Part shown: positions 49,714 to 57,705 of the stretch, piece after piece
Layout of the letters: the number at the start of each line of letters is the position of its first letter
How positions within the stretch are numbered: position 1 is the first letter of the stretch
Source of the DNA: JACCSI01 sp963815285
Lineage (GTDB): Bacteria; Acidobacteriota; Vicinamibacteria; Vicinamibacterales; UBA2999
NCBI GenBank assembly: GCA_963815285.1
Contig: CAWFGB010000005.1
Span: 744,001 to 808,000 of the forward strand
DNA length: 64,000 bases
Direction: 5' to 3'
Made by a program: the position numbers and the translations under genes
Notes under the pieces: generated by a model
What the model was told of the DNA's origin: nothing
Seen by the model: the letters and a program-made list of their open reading frames with translations, nothing else
The model's database searches: none

Positions 49714-50913
49714 ATGATTGACGCACTCGAACGACGAATTCTCGGCGGCGGTCGCCTCGACGCGCGCGAGGCGCTATTGCTATATCGCGAAGCGCCGACC
49801 TACTGGCTGGGACGGATGGCCGAAGCCGTGCGGGCGCGCAAGCATCCCGAGCGCGTCGTCACCTACATCATCGATCGCAACGTCAACTACACGAACGTCT
49901 GCGTTGCCCGCTGCAACTTCTGCGCGTTCTATCGGCCCGTGGGGCATCAGGAAGGCTACGTCCTCGGGTTCGACGAGATCTTCAGAAAGATCGACGAGAC
50001 CATCGAATTGGGCGGCGTTCAGTTGCTGCTCCAAGGCGGCCACAATCCCGACTTGCCGCTCCAGTGGTACGAGGATCTCTTCCGGGCGGTGAAGCAGCGT
50101 TACCCGGAGTTCAAGCTCCACGCGCTGTCGCCGCCAGAAGTCATTCATCTATCACGCATGTCGCGGCTGTCGGTGCCGGAGGTGCTCGCGCGGCTGATAG
50201 CGGCTGGGCTCGACAGCGTGCCCGGGGGTGGTGCGGAAATTCTCGTCGATCGCGTACGCAAGCTGCTCAATTGCTACGGCAAGGCGTCAGCGGACGAATG
50301 GCTCGACGTCATGCGCCACGCGCATCGGGCGGGGCTACGGACCACAGCAACGATGATGTATGGGACGGTGGAAACCGACGAAGAACGCATCGAGCACATG
50401 ATGCGTTTGCGCGTCCTGCAGGACGAAACCGGCGGCTTCACGGCCTTCATCACGTGGAGCTATCAACCAGAACACACCGAGCGGGGCGGACGCGAGGCGA
50501 CTGGCGTCGAGTATCTGCGGACGCTGGCGCTGGCGCGGCTCATCCTGGACAACTTCGACAACATCCAGGCGTCGTGGGTCACGCAGGGCGGCAAGGTGGG
50601 GCAGCTCAGTCTGGCCTTCGGGGCCAACGACATGGGCAGCGTCATGATCGAAGAGAACGTCGTCCGCGCTGCCGGCGCCAGCTATTGTATGGACGAAGTT
50701 GAGATCGTGCGCAACGTAGAGGACGCCGGGTTTGCGGCGAAACGCCGGAACATGCACTACGACATCCTGGGCGATCCGGTGTTCCGTCTGCGCGAGGTGC
50801 CGCGAATGCTCGAACTGGCCACCGCGCGCGAAGATGGGGACACCTCGGTGCCGGTTGAACTGCTGAATTACCCTGCCCGAAGCGCGGCCGGCAAGCGGCT
50901 TCGTACGAAATGA
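49714..50913 (+). CDS. mqnC: Cyclic dehypoxanthinyl futalosine synthase MqnC
   Basis: Radical SAM enzyme that cyclises dehypoxanthinyl futalosine. The cluster motif is C63-VAR-C67-NF-C70 in YTNVCVARCNFCAFYRPVG. Also visible are LQGGHNPDLPLQWYEDLF, ALSPPEVIHLSRMS, DSVPGGGAEILVDRVR and MMYGTVETDEERIEHM, family-specific phrases. The C-terminal end has an extra 30 residues after GFAAKRRNMHYDILG (Thr/Val-rich, then basic). The ATG of the amidohydrolase overlaps its stop by four bases. Confidence 0.94.
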   Translation: MIDALERRILGGGRLDAREALLLYREAPTYWLGRMAEAVRARKHPERVVTYIIDRNVNYTNVCVARCNFCAFYRPVGHQEGYVLGFDEIFRKIDETIELGGVQLLLQGGHNPDLPLQWYEDLFRAVKQRYPEFKLHALSPPEVIHLSRMSRLSVPEVLARLIAAGLDSVPGGGAEILVDRVRKLLNCYGKASADEWLDVMRHAHRAGLRTTATMMYGTVETDEERIEHMMRLRVLQDETGGFTAFITWSYQPEHTERGGREATGVEYLRTLALARLILDNFDNIQASWVTQGGKVGQLSLAFGANDMGSVMIEENVVRAAGASYCMDEVEIVRNVEDAGFAAKRRNMHYDILGDPVFRLREVPRMLELATAREDGDTSVPVELLNYPARSAAGKRLRTK

Positions 50914-52190
50914 TCAGCTACCGGGCAACGTGGGTGTGCCCGATTGCGCAGGCGCCGATTCGCCATGGCTGGGTAGCCGTGCGCGACGGCCGGATCGCAG
51001 CGGTCGGCTCCGAAGCGGACTTGCCGCCGACCCCGCCGCGCGACCTTGGCGACGTCGCCCTGCTCCCGGGGCTGGTCAACGCGCATACTCACCTTGAGTT
51101 GTCGTGGCTGCGCGACCGCGTGCCGCCGGCGGCGAGCTTCGTGGACTGGATCAAGCAACTGTTCATAACCCGCGGCGGGCGCAGCGAACGTGTTGGCGAT
51201 CCAAAGGTGACCGACGCTGCCCGCGCGGCAGCGCACGAAATGCGCGAAAGCGGTACTGCGGGGATCGGCGACGTCAGCAACTCGCTGGCGACCGTTGAAG
51301 CAATTCACGCGACCGGGTTGCGCGGTGTGGTCTTTCACGAGTTGCTCGGGTTCAACTTGCCAAACGGGCAATCGGTGATCGACACGCGTTCGCGGCGTGC
51401 GCTGGCCGCCAGCTTTGGTGGCGACGCCGTCCGCGTGTCACTCGCGCCGCACGCGCCCTACTCGGTGTCGGCCGAGCTGTTTCGCGCCATCAGGGAGGAA
51501 GTCGACGGATCTGCCGTCCCCATCACGAGCGTTCACCTCGGCGAGTCGCAGAGTGAGGTGGACTTTCTGCGCGATGGGAGCGGTCCGTGGCCAGGCATTC
51601 TCAAGTGGGTGGGCTCGGAGCGACAAGACTGGCGTCCGCCGGGCCTGAGCCCGGTCGCGTATCTCGATGGACTCGGCATGCTCGACTCGAGAACCCTGGT
51701 CGTTCACGCCGTGCAGCTGCATGAATCAGACCTGCGGCGCCTCTCGGAGATCGGATGCACCGTGGTGACGTGCCCGCGGAGTAACCAGTGGGTAGGCGAG
51801 GGCGTGCCGCCGATCGCACGCTTCTATGCCGCGGGCCTCAAAGTGGCCGTGGGTACAGACAGCCTCGCCAGCGTCGGCGACTTGAATCTCTTCTCGGAGC
51901 TCCAGACGCTGCGGTGGCTGGCGCCCTCGGTGCCAGCCCGGACGCTGCTCGAAAGCGCGACTCGAGTCGGTGCCGAGGCGCTCGGCCTCGGCGATGAGCT
52001 GGGGAGTATCGAGGTCGGCAAACGCGCAGAGCTGATTTCCGTGGATATTCCGGTAGAGGCCGGGCTCGAGCCAGGCCGACACTCCCATCTGCAGACCGGC
52101 CGACATTCCGGTCTGCAGGACGGTCGCGATGTTGAGGAGTATCTGGTGGGCGGCATTGCCCCTGCACACCTTCGATGGGTGACGGCATGA
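50910..52190 (+). CDS. mqnX: Amidohydrolase, probable aminodeoxyfutalosine deaminase (MqnX-like)
   Basis: Metal-dependent hydrolase that most likely deaminates aminodeoxyfutalosine. The 426 residues show metal ligands in LVNAHTHLELSWLRD, SLAPHAPYSVSAELF, TSVHLGES and AVGTDSLASVGDLNLFSEL. Position between mqnC and mqnP supports the role; other amidohydrolases (SAH or guanine deaminase types) share the fold. Near the C-terminus a GRHSHLQTGRHSGLQD tandem insert, made of two 24-bp repeats, lies before the last strand (DVEEYLVGGI). It is probably a surface loop. Confidence 0.84.
   Translation: MISYRATWVCPIAQAPIRHGWVAVRDGRIAAVGSEADLPPTPPRDLGDVALLPGLVNAHTHLELSWLRDRVPPAASFVDWIKQLFITRGGRSERVGDPKVTDAARAAAHEMRESGTAGIGDVSNSLATVEAIHATGLRGVVFHELLGFNLPNGQSVIDTRSRRALAASFGGDAVRVSLAPHAPYSVSAELFRAIREEVDGSAVPITSVHLGESQSEVDFLRDGSGPWPGILKWVGSERQDWRPPGLSPVAYLDGLGMLDSRTLVVHAVQLHESDLRRLSEIGCTVVTCPRSNQWVGEGVPPIARFYAAGLKVAVGTDSLASVGDLNLFSELQTLRWLAPSVPARTLLESATRVGAEALGLGDELGSIEVGKRAELISVDIPVEAGLEPGRHSHLQTGRHSGLQDGRDVEEYLVGGIAPAHLRWVTA
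52074..52121 (+). repeat. Two tandem 24-bp repeats inside the amidohydrolase gene
   Basis: Units at 52074-52097 and 52098-52121 share the pattern GGCCGACAnTCCnnTCTGCAG and differ at few positions. They keep the frame, each adding eight residues (GRHSHLQT, GRHSGLQD). A third, partial unit (GGTCG) follows. This looks like a short mobile or expandable repeat that invaded the gene's end. Confidence 0.7.
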
Positions 52191-53044
52191 TCGCTCGGCT
52201 TGGGACGTACCTCTCGTTCATCCGCTTCTCGCATTCGGTCTTCGCGCTGCCCTTCGCCCTCACCGGTGCGCTGCTGGCCGCGCGCGAGCATCCGCTCACG
52301 TGGCAGCGGGTGGGATGGATCATCGCGGCGATGGTGGCGGCGCGGAGTGCGGCGATGGGGTTCAATCGACTCGTCGACGCCGAATACGACGCCCGCAACC
52401 CGCGAACGGCGATGCGTGAGCTCCCGCGCGGGTTGATGAGCCGGACGGAGGCGTCGATCTTCGTGGCGCTCTCATCCGCGGCGTTCATCGCCGCGGCCTG
52501 GATGATTAACCCGCTATGCGCGGCGCTCTCGCCGGTGGCGCTGATCATTGTGTTCTGGTACTCGTTGGCGAAGCGCTACACCTCCTATACGCAGGCGTTT
52601 CTCGGCCTTGCGATGGCCGTCGCACCGGTCGGTGGGTGGCTGGCCGCAGGAGGCGAGCTGGGGCGCTGGGAGCCATGGTTGCTGGGAGCCGCCATCGGCC
52701 TGTGGGTCGGGGGGTTCGACGTGCTCTACGCCTGTCAGGATTACGCGTTCGACCGCGATCACGGTCTGCGGTCGATTCCGGTCCGCTTCGGGATCGAGCG
52801 CTCGTTGTTCATCTCGCGCGCGATGCATGTCGCCACCATCCTGTGCATGGCCGCACTGGCGCTCGTCGTCGCGCTCGGGCCGATTTACATGGTGGGCGTC
52901 GTGGTGGTGGCGGGGTTGCTGGCCTACGAGCAGTCGCTGGTGAGCAGCACCGACCTGTCGCAGGTCAAGCGCGCGTTCGACATGAACGGCTACGTCGGCA
53001 TCCTGTATTTCCTCACCACGGCCGCTGCCGTCTTCGTGCGATGA
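52187..53044 (+). CDS. mqnP: UbiA-family prenyltransferase of the futalosine pathway (MqnP)
   Basis: Attaches the polyprenyl chain to the naphthoate ring, in the inner membrane. The 285 residues have eight or nine hydrophobic helices. Asp-rich motif 1 is GFNRLVDAEYDARNPRTAMR (NxxxDxxxD) and motif 2 is YACQDYAFDRDHGLRSIP (DxxxD). I start at ATG 52187, overlapping the amidohydrolase stop; an ATG-less extension at 52175 is less likely. menG follows 34 bases later. Confidence 0.9.
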   Translation: MIARLGTYLSFIRFSHSVFALPFALTGALLAAREHPLTWQRVGWIIAAMVAARSAAMGFNRLVDAEYDARNPRTAMRELPRGLMSRTEASIFVALSSAAFIAAAWMINPLCAALSPVALIIVFWYSLAKRYTSYTQAFLGLAMAVAPVGGWLAAGGELGRWEPWLLGAAIGLWVGGFDVLYACQDYAFDRDHGLRSIPVRFGIERSLFISRAMHVATILCMAALALVVALGPIYMVGVVVVAGLLAYEQSLVSSTDLSQVKRAFDMNGYVGILYFLTTAAAVFVR

Positions 53045-53078
53045 GCCACGCACGAAGGGCACGACGTAGAGGTGGCGC

Positions 53079-53792
53079 GTGATCGACAAGTCGCCGACGC
53101 GCATCGCGAGCATGTTCGACGCGATCGCGCCCCGCTACGACTTGCTGAACGGCGTGCTTTCCGGGGGACTCGATCGATACTGGCGGCGGCGGGCGATTCG
53201 GTCACTCGGGTTCACCGGTGCCGAGACGATGCTGGATGTTTGCACCGGAACCGGCGATGTGGCGATCGCGGCGGCGCGCGTCAGACGCGGGGCGAGACGG
53301 GTTCTGGGCGTTGATTTCGCTGGTGCCATGCTGACGCGTGCCCTGGAGAAGACGAAGGCGCGCCACCTCGACGGCCGGATCCGCGTGGTGCGTGGCGATG
53401 CGATGAGCCTGCCGGTGCCCGACGAGACCGTCGACGGGGTTACCATTGCGTTTGGGATTCGCAACGTCGCGGTCCCCGAGGCCGCCTGTGCGGAACTGCT
53501 GCGCGTGCTGCGGCCTGGCGGCCGTCTCGCCATCCTCGAATTCGGGCTGCCTGTCGTGCCGGCCGTTCGGCCGCTGTACCTCTGGTACTTCCGGCAGGTA
53601 TTGCCGCGGATTGGCCGTGTCGTATCGCGGCATGATGCCGCGTATTCGTATTTGCCGGCGTCGGTCGGCGCCTTTCCGTGGGGCGATGCCTTCGCCAGGA
53701 TCCTGCGCGCGCAAGGATTTAACAACGTGATGGCAAGACCGCTCACGTTGGGCATCGTCTATCTTTACACGGCGTCGAAAGGCGCTGACTAG
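53079..53792 (+). CDS. menG: Demethylmenaquinone methyltransferase
   Basis: Last step of menaquinone synthesis, SAM-dependent C-methylation. The 237 residues show IASMFDAIAPRYDLLNGVLS, the SAM motif MLDVCTGTGDVAIAAA, GDAMSLPVPDETVDGVTIAF and GIRNV with PEAACAELLRVLRPGGRLAI, then YSYLPASVGAFP. This is the UbiE/MenG type; no ubiquinone genes are present, so MenG is preferred. GTG start 53079. Confidence 0.93.
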   Translation: MIDKSPTRIASMFDAIAPRYDLLNGVLSGGLDRYWRRRAIRSLGFTGAETMLDVCTGTGDVAIAAARVRRGARRVLGVDFAGAMLTRALEKTKARHLDGRIRVVRGDAMSLPVPDETVDGVTIAFGIRNVAVPEAACAELLRVLRPGGRLAILEFGLPVVPAVRPLYLWYFRQVLPRIGRVVSRHDAAYSYLPASVGAFPWGDAFARILRAQGFNNVMARPLTLGIVYLYTASKGAD

Positions 53793-53868
53793 GCTGCTAG
53801 GGCAGATGAGGAAAGTGCCGTGGCCGCGGGGCCACCCCCTGGCCGCCCTACCTGCCCCACCTGCCCTC

Positions 53869-53874
53869 TATACT
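53869..53874 (+). promoter_or_regulatory. TATACT -10-like element before the TonB-like gene
   Basis: TATACT (five of six matches) ends ten bases before ATG 53885 in a 92-base gap. It is one of several AT-rich hexamers close to a start codon. No clear -35. Confidence 0.4.
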
Positions 53875-53884
53875 TAAGTAACGG

Positions 53885-54802
53885 ATGTACTTTGACTTCG
53901 AGGACCGCTACGTCGATTACCAGCCTGTCGGCGGGGGCATTCGGCGTTGGGACGGCGTGCTCATCTCCGTCGGTGTGCATGTCGTCGTGGTCCTCCTCGC
54001 CCTCCTCGCGCCAGCCCTTCCGCTGTTCGCACCGGATCCCAACATCGAAGCCGCCGTGCCACCTGAGCCTGAGCGGGATCGGCCGACGTTTGTCTTTGTC
54101 CAGCCGCGTGCGGATCTCGAAGCCGAACGGCCCCCCGAGCTCTCCGAAGATTCCGACAAGAACCGCAGAGCCAGCGCCGAACGCCCGGCCCCGGTACCGA
54201 GCAATCCGCTGCCGTTTGCGCGAGGCAACTCGGCCAACCGGGTCGAAGCTTCGCCGGACGAGCGCATGAAGGGCGAGGGGAAGGGCCCCGAGCCGTCGGT
54301 GGAACCTCCGGCGCCCGAGATCGTGGAGCGGCTGCCGGCACCGGCGCCCGAGCAGCGTGCCGAAGTGCCGATGCCGCAGACCACGCCGCGGCCGCCTCAG
54401 GGCGGGATGCTCGGCGAGGCCTTACGCAATCTGCAGAAGTACGTCGATAAGGAATCGTTCAACAATCAGGGGCAGGCCCAGAACCTCGGGCCATTGCAGT
54501 TCGACACCAAGGGCGTCGAGTTCGGGCCTTGGATTCGACGGTTTGTCGCCCAGGTGCGGCGCAACTGGTTTGTGCCGATGGCTGCAATGTCCCTGCGCGG
54601 CCGCGTCGTGCTGACGTTCTTCGTCCACCGCAGCGGCGCGCTTACCGACGTCCAGGTCGTGCAGCCCTCGTCTATCGAGTCGTTCAATATCGCGGCGCGT
54701 AACGCGCTGCTGGCCTCCAATCCCACCGAACCGCTGCCGCCGGAGTACCCGGACGACAAGGCGTTTTTCACCGTCACTTTCTATTACAACGAAAGCCCGT
54801 AG
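53885..54802 (+). CDS. TonB-family energy-transducing protein
   Basis: Spans the periplasm to power outer-membrane receptors or similar machines. The 305 residues have an unusually long N-terminal cytoplasmic part (YFDFEDRYVDYQPVGGGIRR), one helix (GVLISVGVHVVVVLLALLAP), and a Pro/Glu-rich periplasmic linker (about 60-165). A C-terminal TonB-like domain (about 205-300) has RRNWFVPMAAMSLRGRVVLT, FFVHRSGALTDVQVVQPSSI and NIAARNALLASNPTEPLPPE. The linker and ending are also compatible with TolA. No ExbB/D or TolQ/R is adjacent. The miaA cluster follows. Confidence 0.82.
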   Translation: MYFDFEDRYVDYQPVGGGIRRWDGVLISVGVHVVVVLLALLAPALPLFAPDPNIEAAVPPEPERDRPTFVFVQPRADLEAERPPELSEDSDKNRRASAERPAPVPSNPLPFARGNSANRVEASPDERMKGEGKGPEPSVEPPAPEIVERLPAPAPEQRAEVPMPQTTPRPPQGGMLGEALRNLQKYVDKESFNNQGQAQNLGPLQFDTKGVEFGPWIRRFVAQVRRNWFVPMAAMSLRGRVVLTFFVHRSGALTDVQVVQPSSIESFNIAARNALLASNPTEPLPPEYPDDKAFFTVTFYYNESP

Positions 54803-54850
54803 CAGGGCCGCCAGGGTTCCAAACACCCACGATTCTGGTCACCGGTTCCG

Positions 54851-54934
54851 ATGCCCACTCGTTCACAACAGCTCGGGCTCCTGATCGCCGCGACGCTGAT
54901 CGTGCTGTTCGTTCTCTGGCGGGTGATGCCGTGA
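54851..54934 (+). CDS. Putative 27-residue membrane peptide
   Basis: A short frame (MPTRSQQLGLLIAATLIVLF, then VLWRVMP) made of one hydrophobic helix with a basic flank. Its TGA overlaps the miaA GTG by four bases, a coupling pattern seen repeatedly in this genome. No clear SD. Could be a real micropeptide or a leader that helps miaA translation. Confidence 0.4.
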   Translation: MPTRSQQLGLLIAATLIVLFVLWRVMP

Positions 54935-55899
54935 GCTCTTCCAAGGCGTTACTGGCCGTGCTGGGGCCGACCGCGACTGGAAAGAGCTCCCTTGCGATGG
55001 CCATCGCGCGGGCGGTCAGCGGCGAGATCATCAACTGTGATTCGACCGCCGTCTATCGCGGGTTCGATATCGGGACGGATAAGGTGCCCGTCGCCGAACA
55101 AGGCGGCATTCCGCATCACTTGATCGATATCGTCGATCCAACGGTCGAATACACCGCGGCCGATTACGCCCGGGATGCGTCCCGAATCGTCCGTGAGGTG
55201 CAGGCGCGCGGCCGCACGCCGATCGTCGTCGGCGGGACGGGGTTCTATTTTCGGGCGCTCACGCGCGGCCTTTTCCCGGGGCCCGGCAAGCATGACGAAC
55301 TGCGTGGCAGATTGAGTCGAGTGGCGGACCGCCGTGGGGACGCGTTCCTCTGGCGGATGGTTCGCCGCGTGGACCCCCCATCAGCCGGGCGTATTCTGCC
55401 GGGCGATCGCAAGCGGCTGGTGCGGGCGCTGGAGGTCTACTTCCAAACCGGCAGGCCCCTGACGGCGCATTTCGCCGCTACCGTGTCGCCACTGGGTGCC
55501 GACGTCGTGGTCACGGCGCTGGCACTGCGGATGGACGTCTCGCGGCTGGTCGAGCGGGTCGCGCGCCGCGTCGACGCCCAGTTCAGGGCCGGGTTGCTCG
55601 ATGAGGTGCAGGGCCTGCTGGCGCTGGGTGTCCCGCCCACCGCCCGCCCGTTTGGTGGCCTGGTCTATCGGCAGGTCATGGATTACCTGCGCGGCGTACG
55701 CAGCCTTGAGGCGACCCGCGACTTGATCGTGCAGGAGAACCGTCGTTACGCCCGTCGCCAGTTGATCTGGTTTCGCAAAGAGCCTAACCTTATCTGGTTT
55801 GAAGGCCCCGGCGAATCGCCGGAAGTGCAGGCCAGGGTTCTTGGTGGACTGGCCGAACGGGGTCTGTTGATCGACGGGGGACCTGCCGCTCATGGCTGA
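54931..55899 (+). CDS. miaA: tRNA dimethylallyltransferase MiaA
   Basis: Adds dimethylallyl to A37 of tRNAs reading UNN codons. The 322 residues carry the P-loop VLGPTATGKSSLAM, NCDSTAVYRGFDIGTDKVP, HHLIDIVDP, PIVVGGTGFYFRALTRGLFP and the zinc-less C-terminal RRQLIWFRKEPN. Start is GTG 54931. Its end overlaps the hfq ATG by eight bases, the classic miaA-hfq order. Confidence 0.95.
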   Translation: MSSSKALLAVLGPTATGKSSLAMAIARAVSGEIINCDSTAVYRGFDIGTDKVPVAEQGGIPHHLIDIVDPTVEYTAADYARDASRIVREVQARGRTPIVVGGTGFYFRALTRGLFPGPGKHDELRGRLSRVADRRGDAFLWRMVRRVDPPSAGRILPGDRKRLVRALEVYFQTGRPLTAHFAATVSPLGADVVVTALALRMDVSRLVERVARRVDAQFRAGLLDEVQGLLALGVPPTARPFGGLVYRQVMDYLRGVRSLEATRDLIVQENRRYARRQLIWFRKEPNLIWFEGPGESPEVQARVLGGLAERGLLIDGGPAAHG

Positions 55900-56140
55900 T
55901 ACGAAGACCGGTGCGCCGAATATCCAGGACGTGTTCCTCAATTACGCGCGCCGCGAGAAGCTTCCGGTCACATTGCACCTGCTCGACGGCCGCGAATTCG
56001 AGGCGCGCATCAAGAACTTCGATCGCTTCGCCTTGATCGTCGAGCACGCCGGCATGGATCACCTGATATTCAAGCACGCCATCGCGACCATCCGTACGCC
56101 GCGAAGCGTCCCGAATTACTTTTCCTCGCATCACCCGTAA
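55892..56140 (+). CDS. hfq: RNA chaperone Hfq
   Basis: Hexameric Sm-fold protein that helps sRNA-mRNA pairing. The 82 residues show NIQDVFLNYARREKLPVTLH (Sm1), and DHLIFKHAIATIRTPR (Sm2, with F-KHAI). The proximal-face Gln of QDxFL is present. The rim position usually rich in Arg reads ARREK. The C-terminal tail is very short. Overlap with miaA matches E. coli and many others. Confidence 0.92.
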   Translation: MADTKTGAPNIQDVFLNYARREKLPVTLHLLDGREFEARIKNFDRFALIVEHAGMDHLIFKHAIATIRTPRSVPNYFSSHHP

Positions 56141-56151
56141 CCCGCGAAGGC

Positions 56152-56180
56152 CCACCAAGGACGCGAGGTGTCCTTCGTGG
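56152..56180 (+). terminator. Hairpin after hfq made of a CACCAAGGAC-type repeat
   Basis: CCACCAAGGAC (56152-56162) pairs with GTCCTTCGTGG (56170-56180) with one mismatch. The core GTGTCCTTCGTG recurs as GTGTCCTTGGTG at 63971. It lies 12 bases after the hfq stop and 16 before the deoB ATG; it may end the hfq transcript or be a dispersed repeat. Confidence 0.45.
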
Positions 56181-56196
56181 TGCACGCGGCTCACGC

Positions 56197-57363
56197 ATGC
56201 GATTCACGCGCGCGCTCGTCATCGTCATGGACAGTGTCGGCATCGGCGAGCTGCCGGATGCTCACGTGTACGGTGACCAAGGCAGCAACACGCTCGGCAA
56301 CATCGCTCGACACGTCGCGCTGAAGATCCCGACGCTTGCCGCGTGCGGCTTGTCGCGTGTGGTCGATCTTCCGGGCGTGCCGATCGCAAATCCGCCGCGC
56401 GGCGCGTTTGGCCGCATGGCTGAGCGCTCGGCCGGCAAGGATTCTGTCACGGGGCATTGGGAGCTGATGGGAATCGTCATCGAACGCCCCTTTCCAACGT
56501 TCCCGCACGGATTCCCGGCGGATCTGATCCAGGCGTTCGAGCAGCGCATCGGTCGCTCGGCGCTCGGCAACGTGGTCGCGTCGGGGACCGAGGTCATCGA
56601 TCGGTTTGGTCCCGAACACATGCGGACTGGCGCACCCATCGTCTACACGTCGGTCGACAGCGTCTTCCAGATTGCCGCGCATGAGGACATCGTGCCTGTC
56701 GCTCAGCTCTATTCGTTCTGCGAGGCCGCTTACGGGCTCGTCGTCGAGGGCCTCGGCATGGGTCGGGTCATCGCACGTCCGTTCGTCGGACAGCCCGGGG
56801 CCTTCGCGCGTTCTGCAAACCGGCACGACTACGCGATGCCACCCACCGGTGAAACTCTGCTCGACCGGCTCGTCGCCTCTAAAGTGCCGGTCACGGCCAT
56901 CGGCAAGATCAACGATCTGTTTGCCGGACGTGGCATCTCAGAGGCCCACACGACCAAGAGCGACGACGATGGGATGGTGAGGATCGAGGCGCAGATGCAG
57001 CGCCAGGAGCGGGGGCTGATTTTCGCTAACCTTGTCGACTTCGACACAGTGTACGGTCACCGCAACGACGTCGAGGGTTACGCAGCTAACCTCGAGCGAT
57101 TCGACAACAACCTCGCCTCTGTGCTGCCGCGCTTGCGTCACGACGATCTGTTGATCGTTACTGCCGATCACGGCAACGATCCGTCCACCACGAGCACCGA
57201 CCACTCGCGCGAGTATGTCCCCTTGCTGGTGGCAGGCCCGCAGGTGAAACCTGGCACCGACCTGGGGACACGCGCGACGTTTGCCGACGTCGCGCAGACG
57301 CTCGCTGAGGGATTCGGCGTCAAGGGCGTGGCGCACGGTACCAGCTTCCTTCAGCAGTTGTAA
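56197..57363 (+). CDS. deoB: Phosphopentomutase
   Basis: Interconverts (deoxy)ribose-1- and -5-phosphate in nucleoside breakdown. The 388 residues belong to the alkaline phosphatase superfamily: ALVIVMDSVGIGELPDAHVY (first metal Asp and Ser/Thr region), GKDSVTGHWELMGI (phosphorylated Thr context), IANLVDFDTVYGHRNDVEGY and VTADHGNDPSTTSTDHSREY with metal Asp/His. Complete and standard length. dgt, which makes deoxynucleosides, lies downstream, so the two may work together in dNTP breakdown. Confidence 0.95.
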   Translation: MRFTRALVIVMDSVGIGELPDAHVYGDQGSNTLGNIARHVALKIPTLAACGLSRVVDLPGVPIANPPRGAFGRMAERSAGKDSVTGHWELMGIVIERPFPTFPHGFPADLIQAFEQRIGRSALGNVVASGTEVIDRFGPEHMRTGAPIVYTSVDSVFQIAAHEDIVPVAQLYSFCEAAYGLVVEGLGMGRVIARPFVGQPGAFARSANRHDYAMPPTGETLLDRLVASKVPVTAIGKINDLFAGRGISEAHTTKSDDDGMVRIEAQMQRQERGLIFANLVDFDTVYGHRNDVEGYAANLERFDNNLASVLPRLRHDDLLIVTADHGNDPSTTSTDHSREYVPLLVAGPQVKPGTDLGTRATFADVAQTLAEGFGVKGVAHGTSFLQQL

Positions 57364-57447
57364 TGTCGAGCTGGCCGCTCTCTGGCGCCTGCTTGCCCGG
57401 ATCGAGGGGTGGCTGACCTGCGTCGAGTCGATGCCAGATTGGGCAGG

Positions 57448-57462
57448 CCACGATCGTCGTGG
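57448..57462. other. Hairpin in the deoB-dgt gap
   Basis: CCACGA-TCG-TCGTGG forms a six-base-pair stem with a three-base loop, 84 bases after the deoB stop. The 342-base gap 57364-57705 holds no gene; besides this it contains only the 10-bp repeat array at 57611 and a GATAAT near dgt. Confidence 0.35.
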
Positions 57463-57610
57463 ATGTGTCGTTGACCGACCTTGGACTGGTTCCTCGCGAC
57501 AGTGCACCAGCCCCTTCGTGAGACGATGCAGTGGCGCCGTCGCACGCACATTGCAGGCGGTCTTCACTCGCAGTGCTCGTCGTGGCACGGGCAGTCGAAC
57601 ACGGGATTGA

Positions 57611-57689
57611 CTGGGTGCGGCTGGGTGCGGCTGGGTGCGACCGGTGCGGCTGGGTGCGGACAGGTGCGAGCGGGTGCGGCCAAGTGCGA
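57611..57689 (+). repeat. Array of eight ~10-bp G-rich repeats before dgt
   Basis: Eight units of the form nnnGGTGCG[G/A] with period 10 (one unit of 9): three CTGGGTGCGG-type units at 57611-57640, then variants to 57689. The period equals one DNA turn, so every GGTGCG faces the same side. The + strand can also form G-quadruplex-like tracts (GGGTGCGGCTGGG). It ends directly at a GATAAT hexamer (57688-57693) 12 bases before the dgt ATG. Confidence 0.75.
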
Positions 57690-57705
57690 TAATTTCCCGA
57701 CCCAC

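Noticed and set aside
57611..57689. CRISPR-like repeats
   Set aside because: Units are 10 bases with no spacers; this is a simple tandem array.
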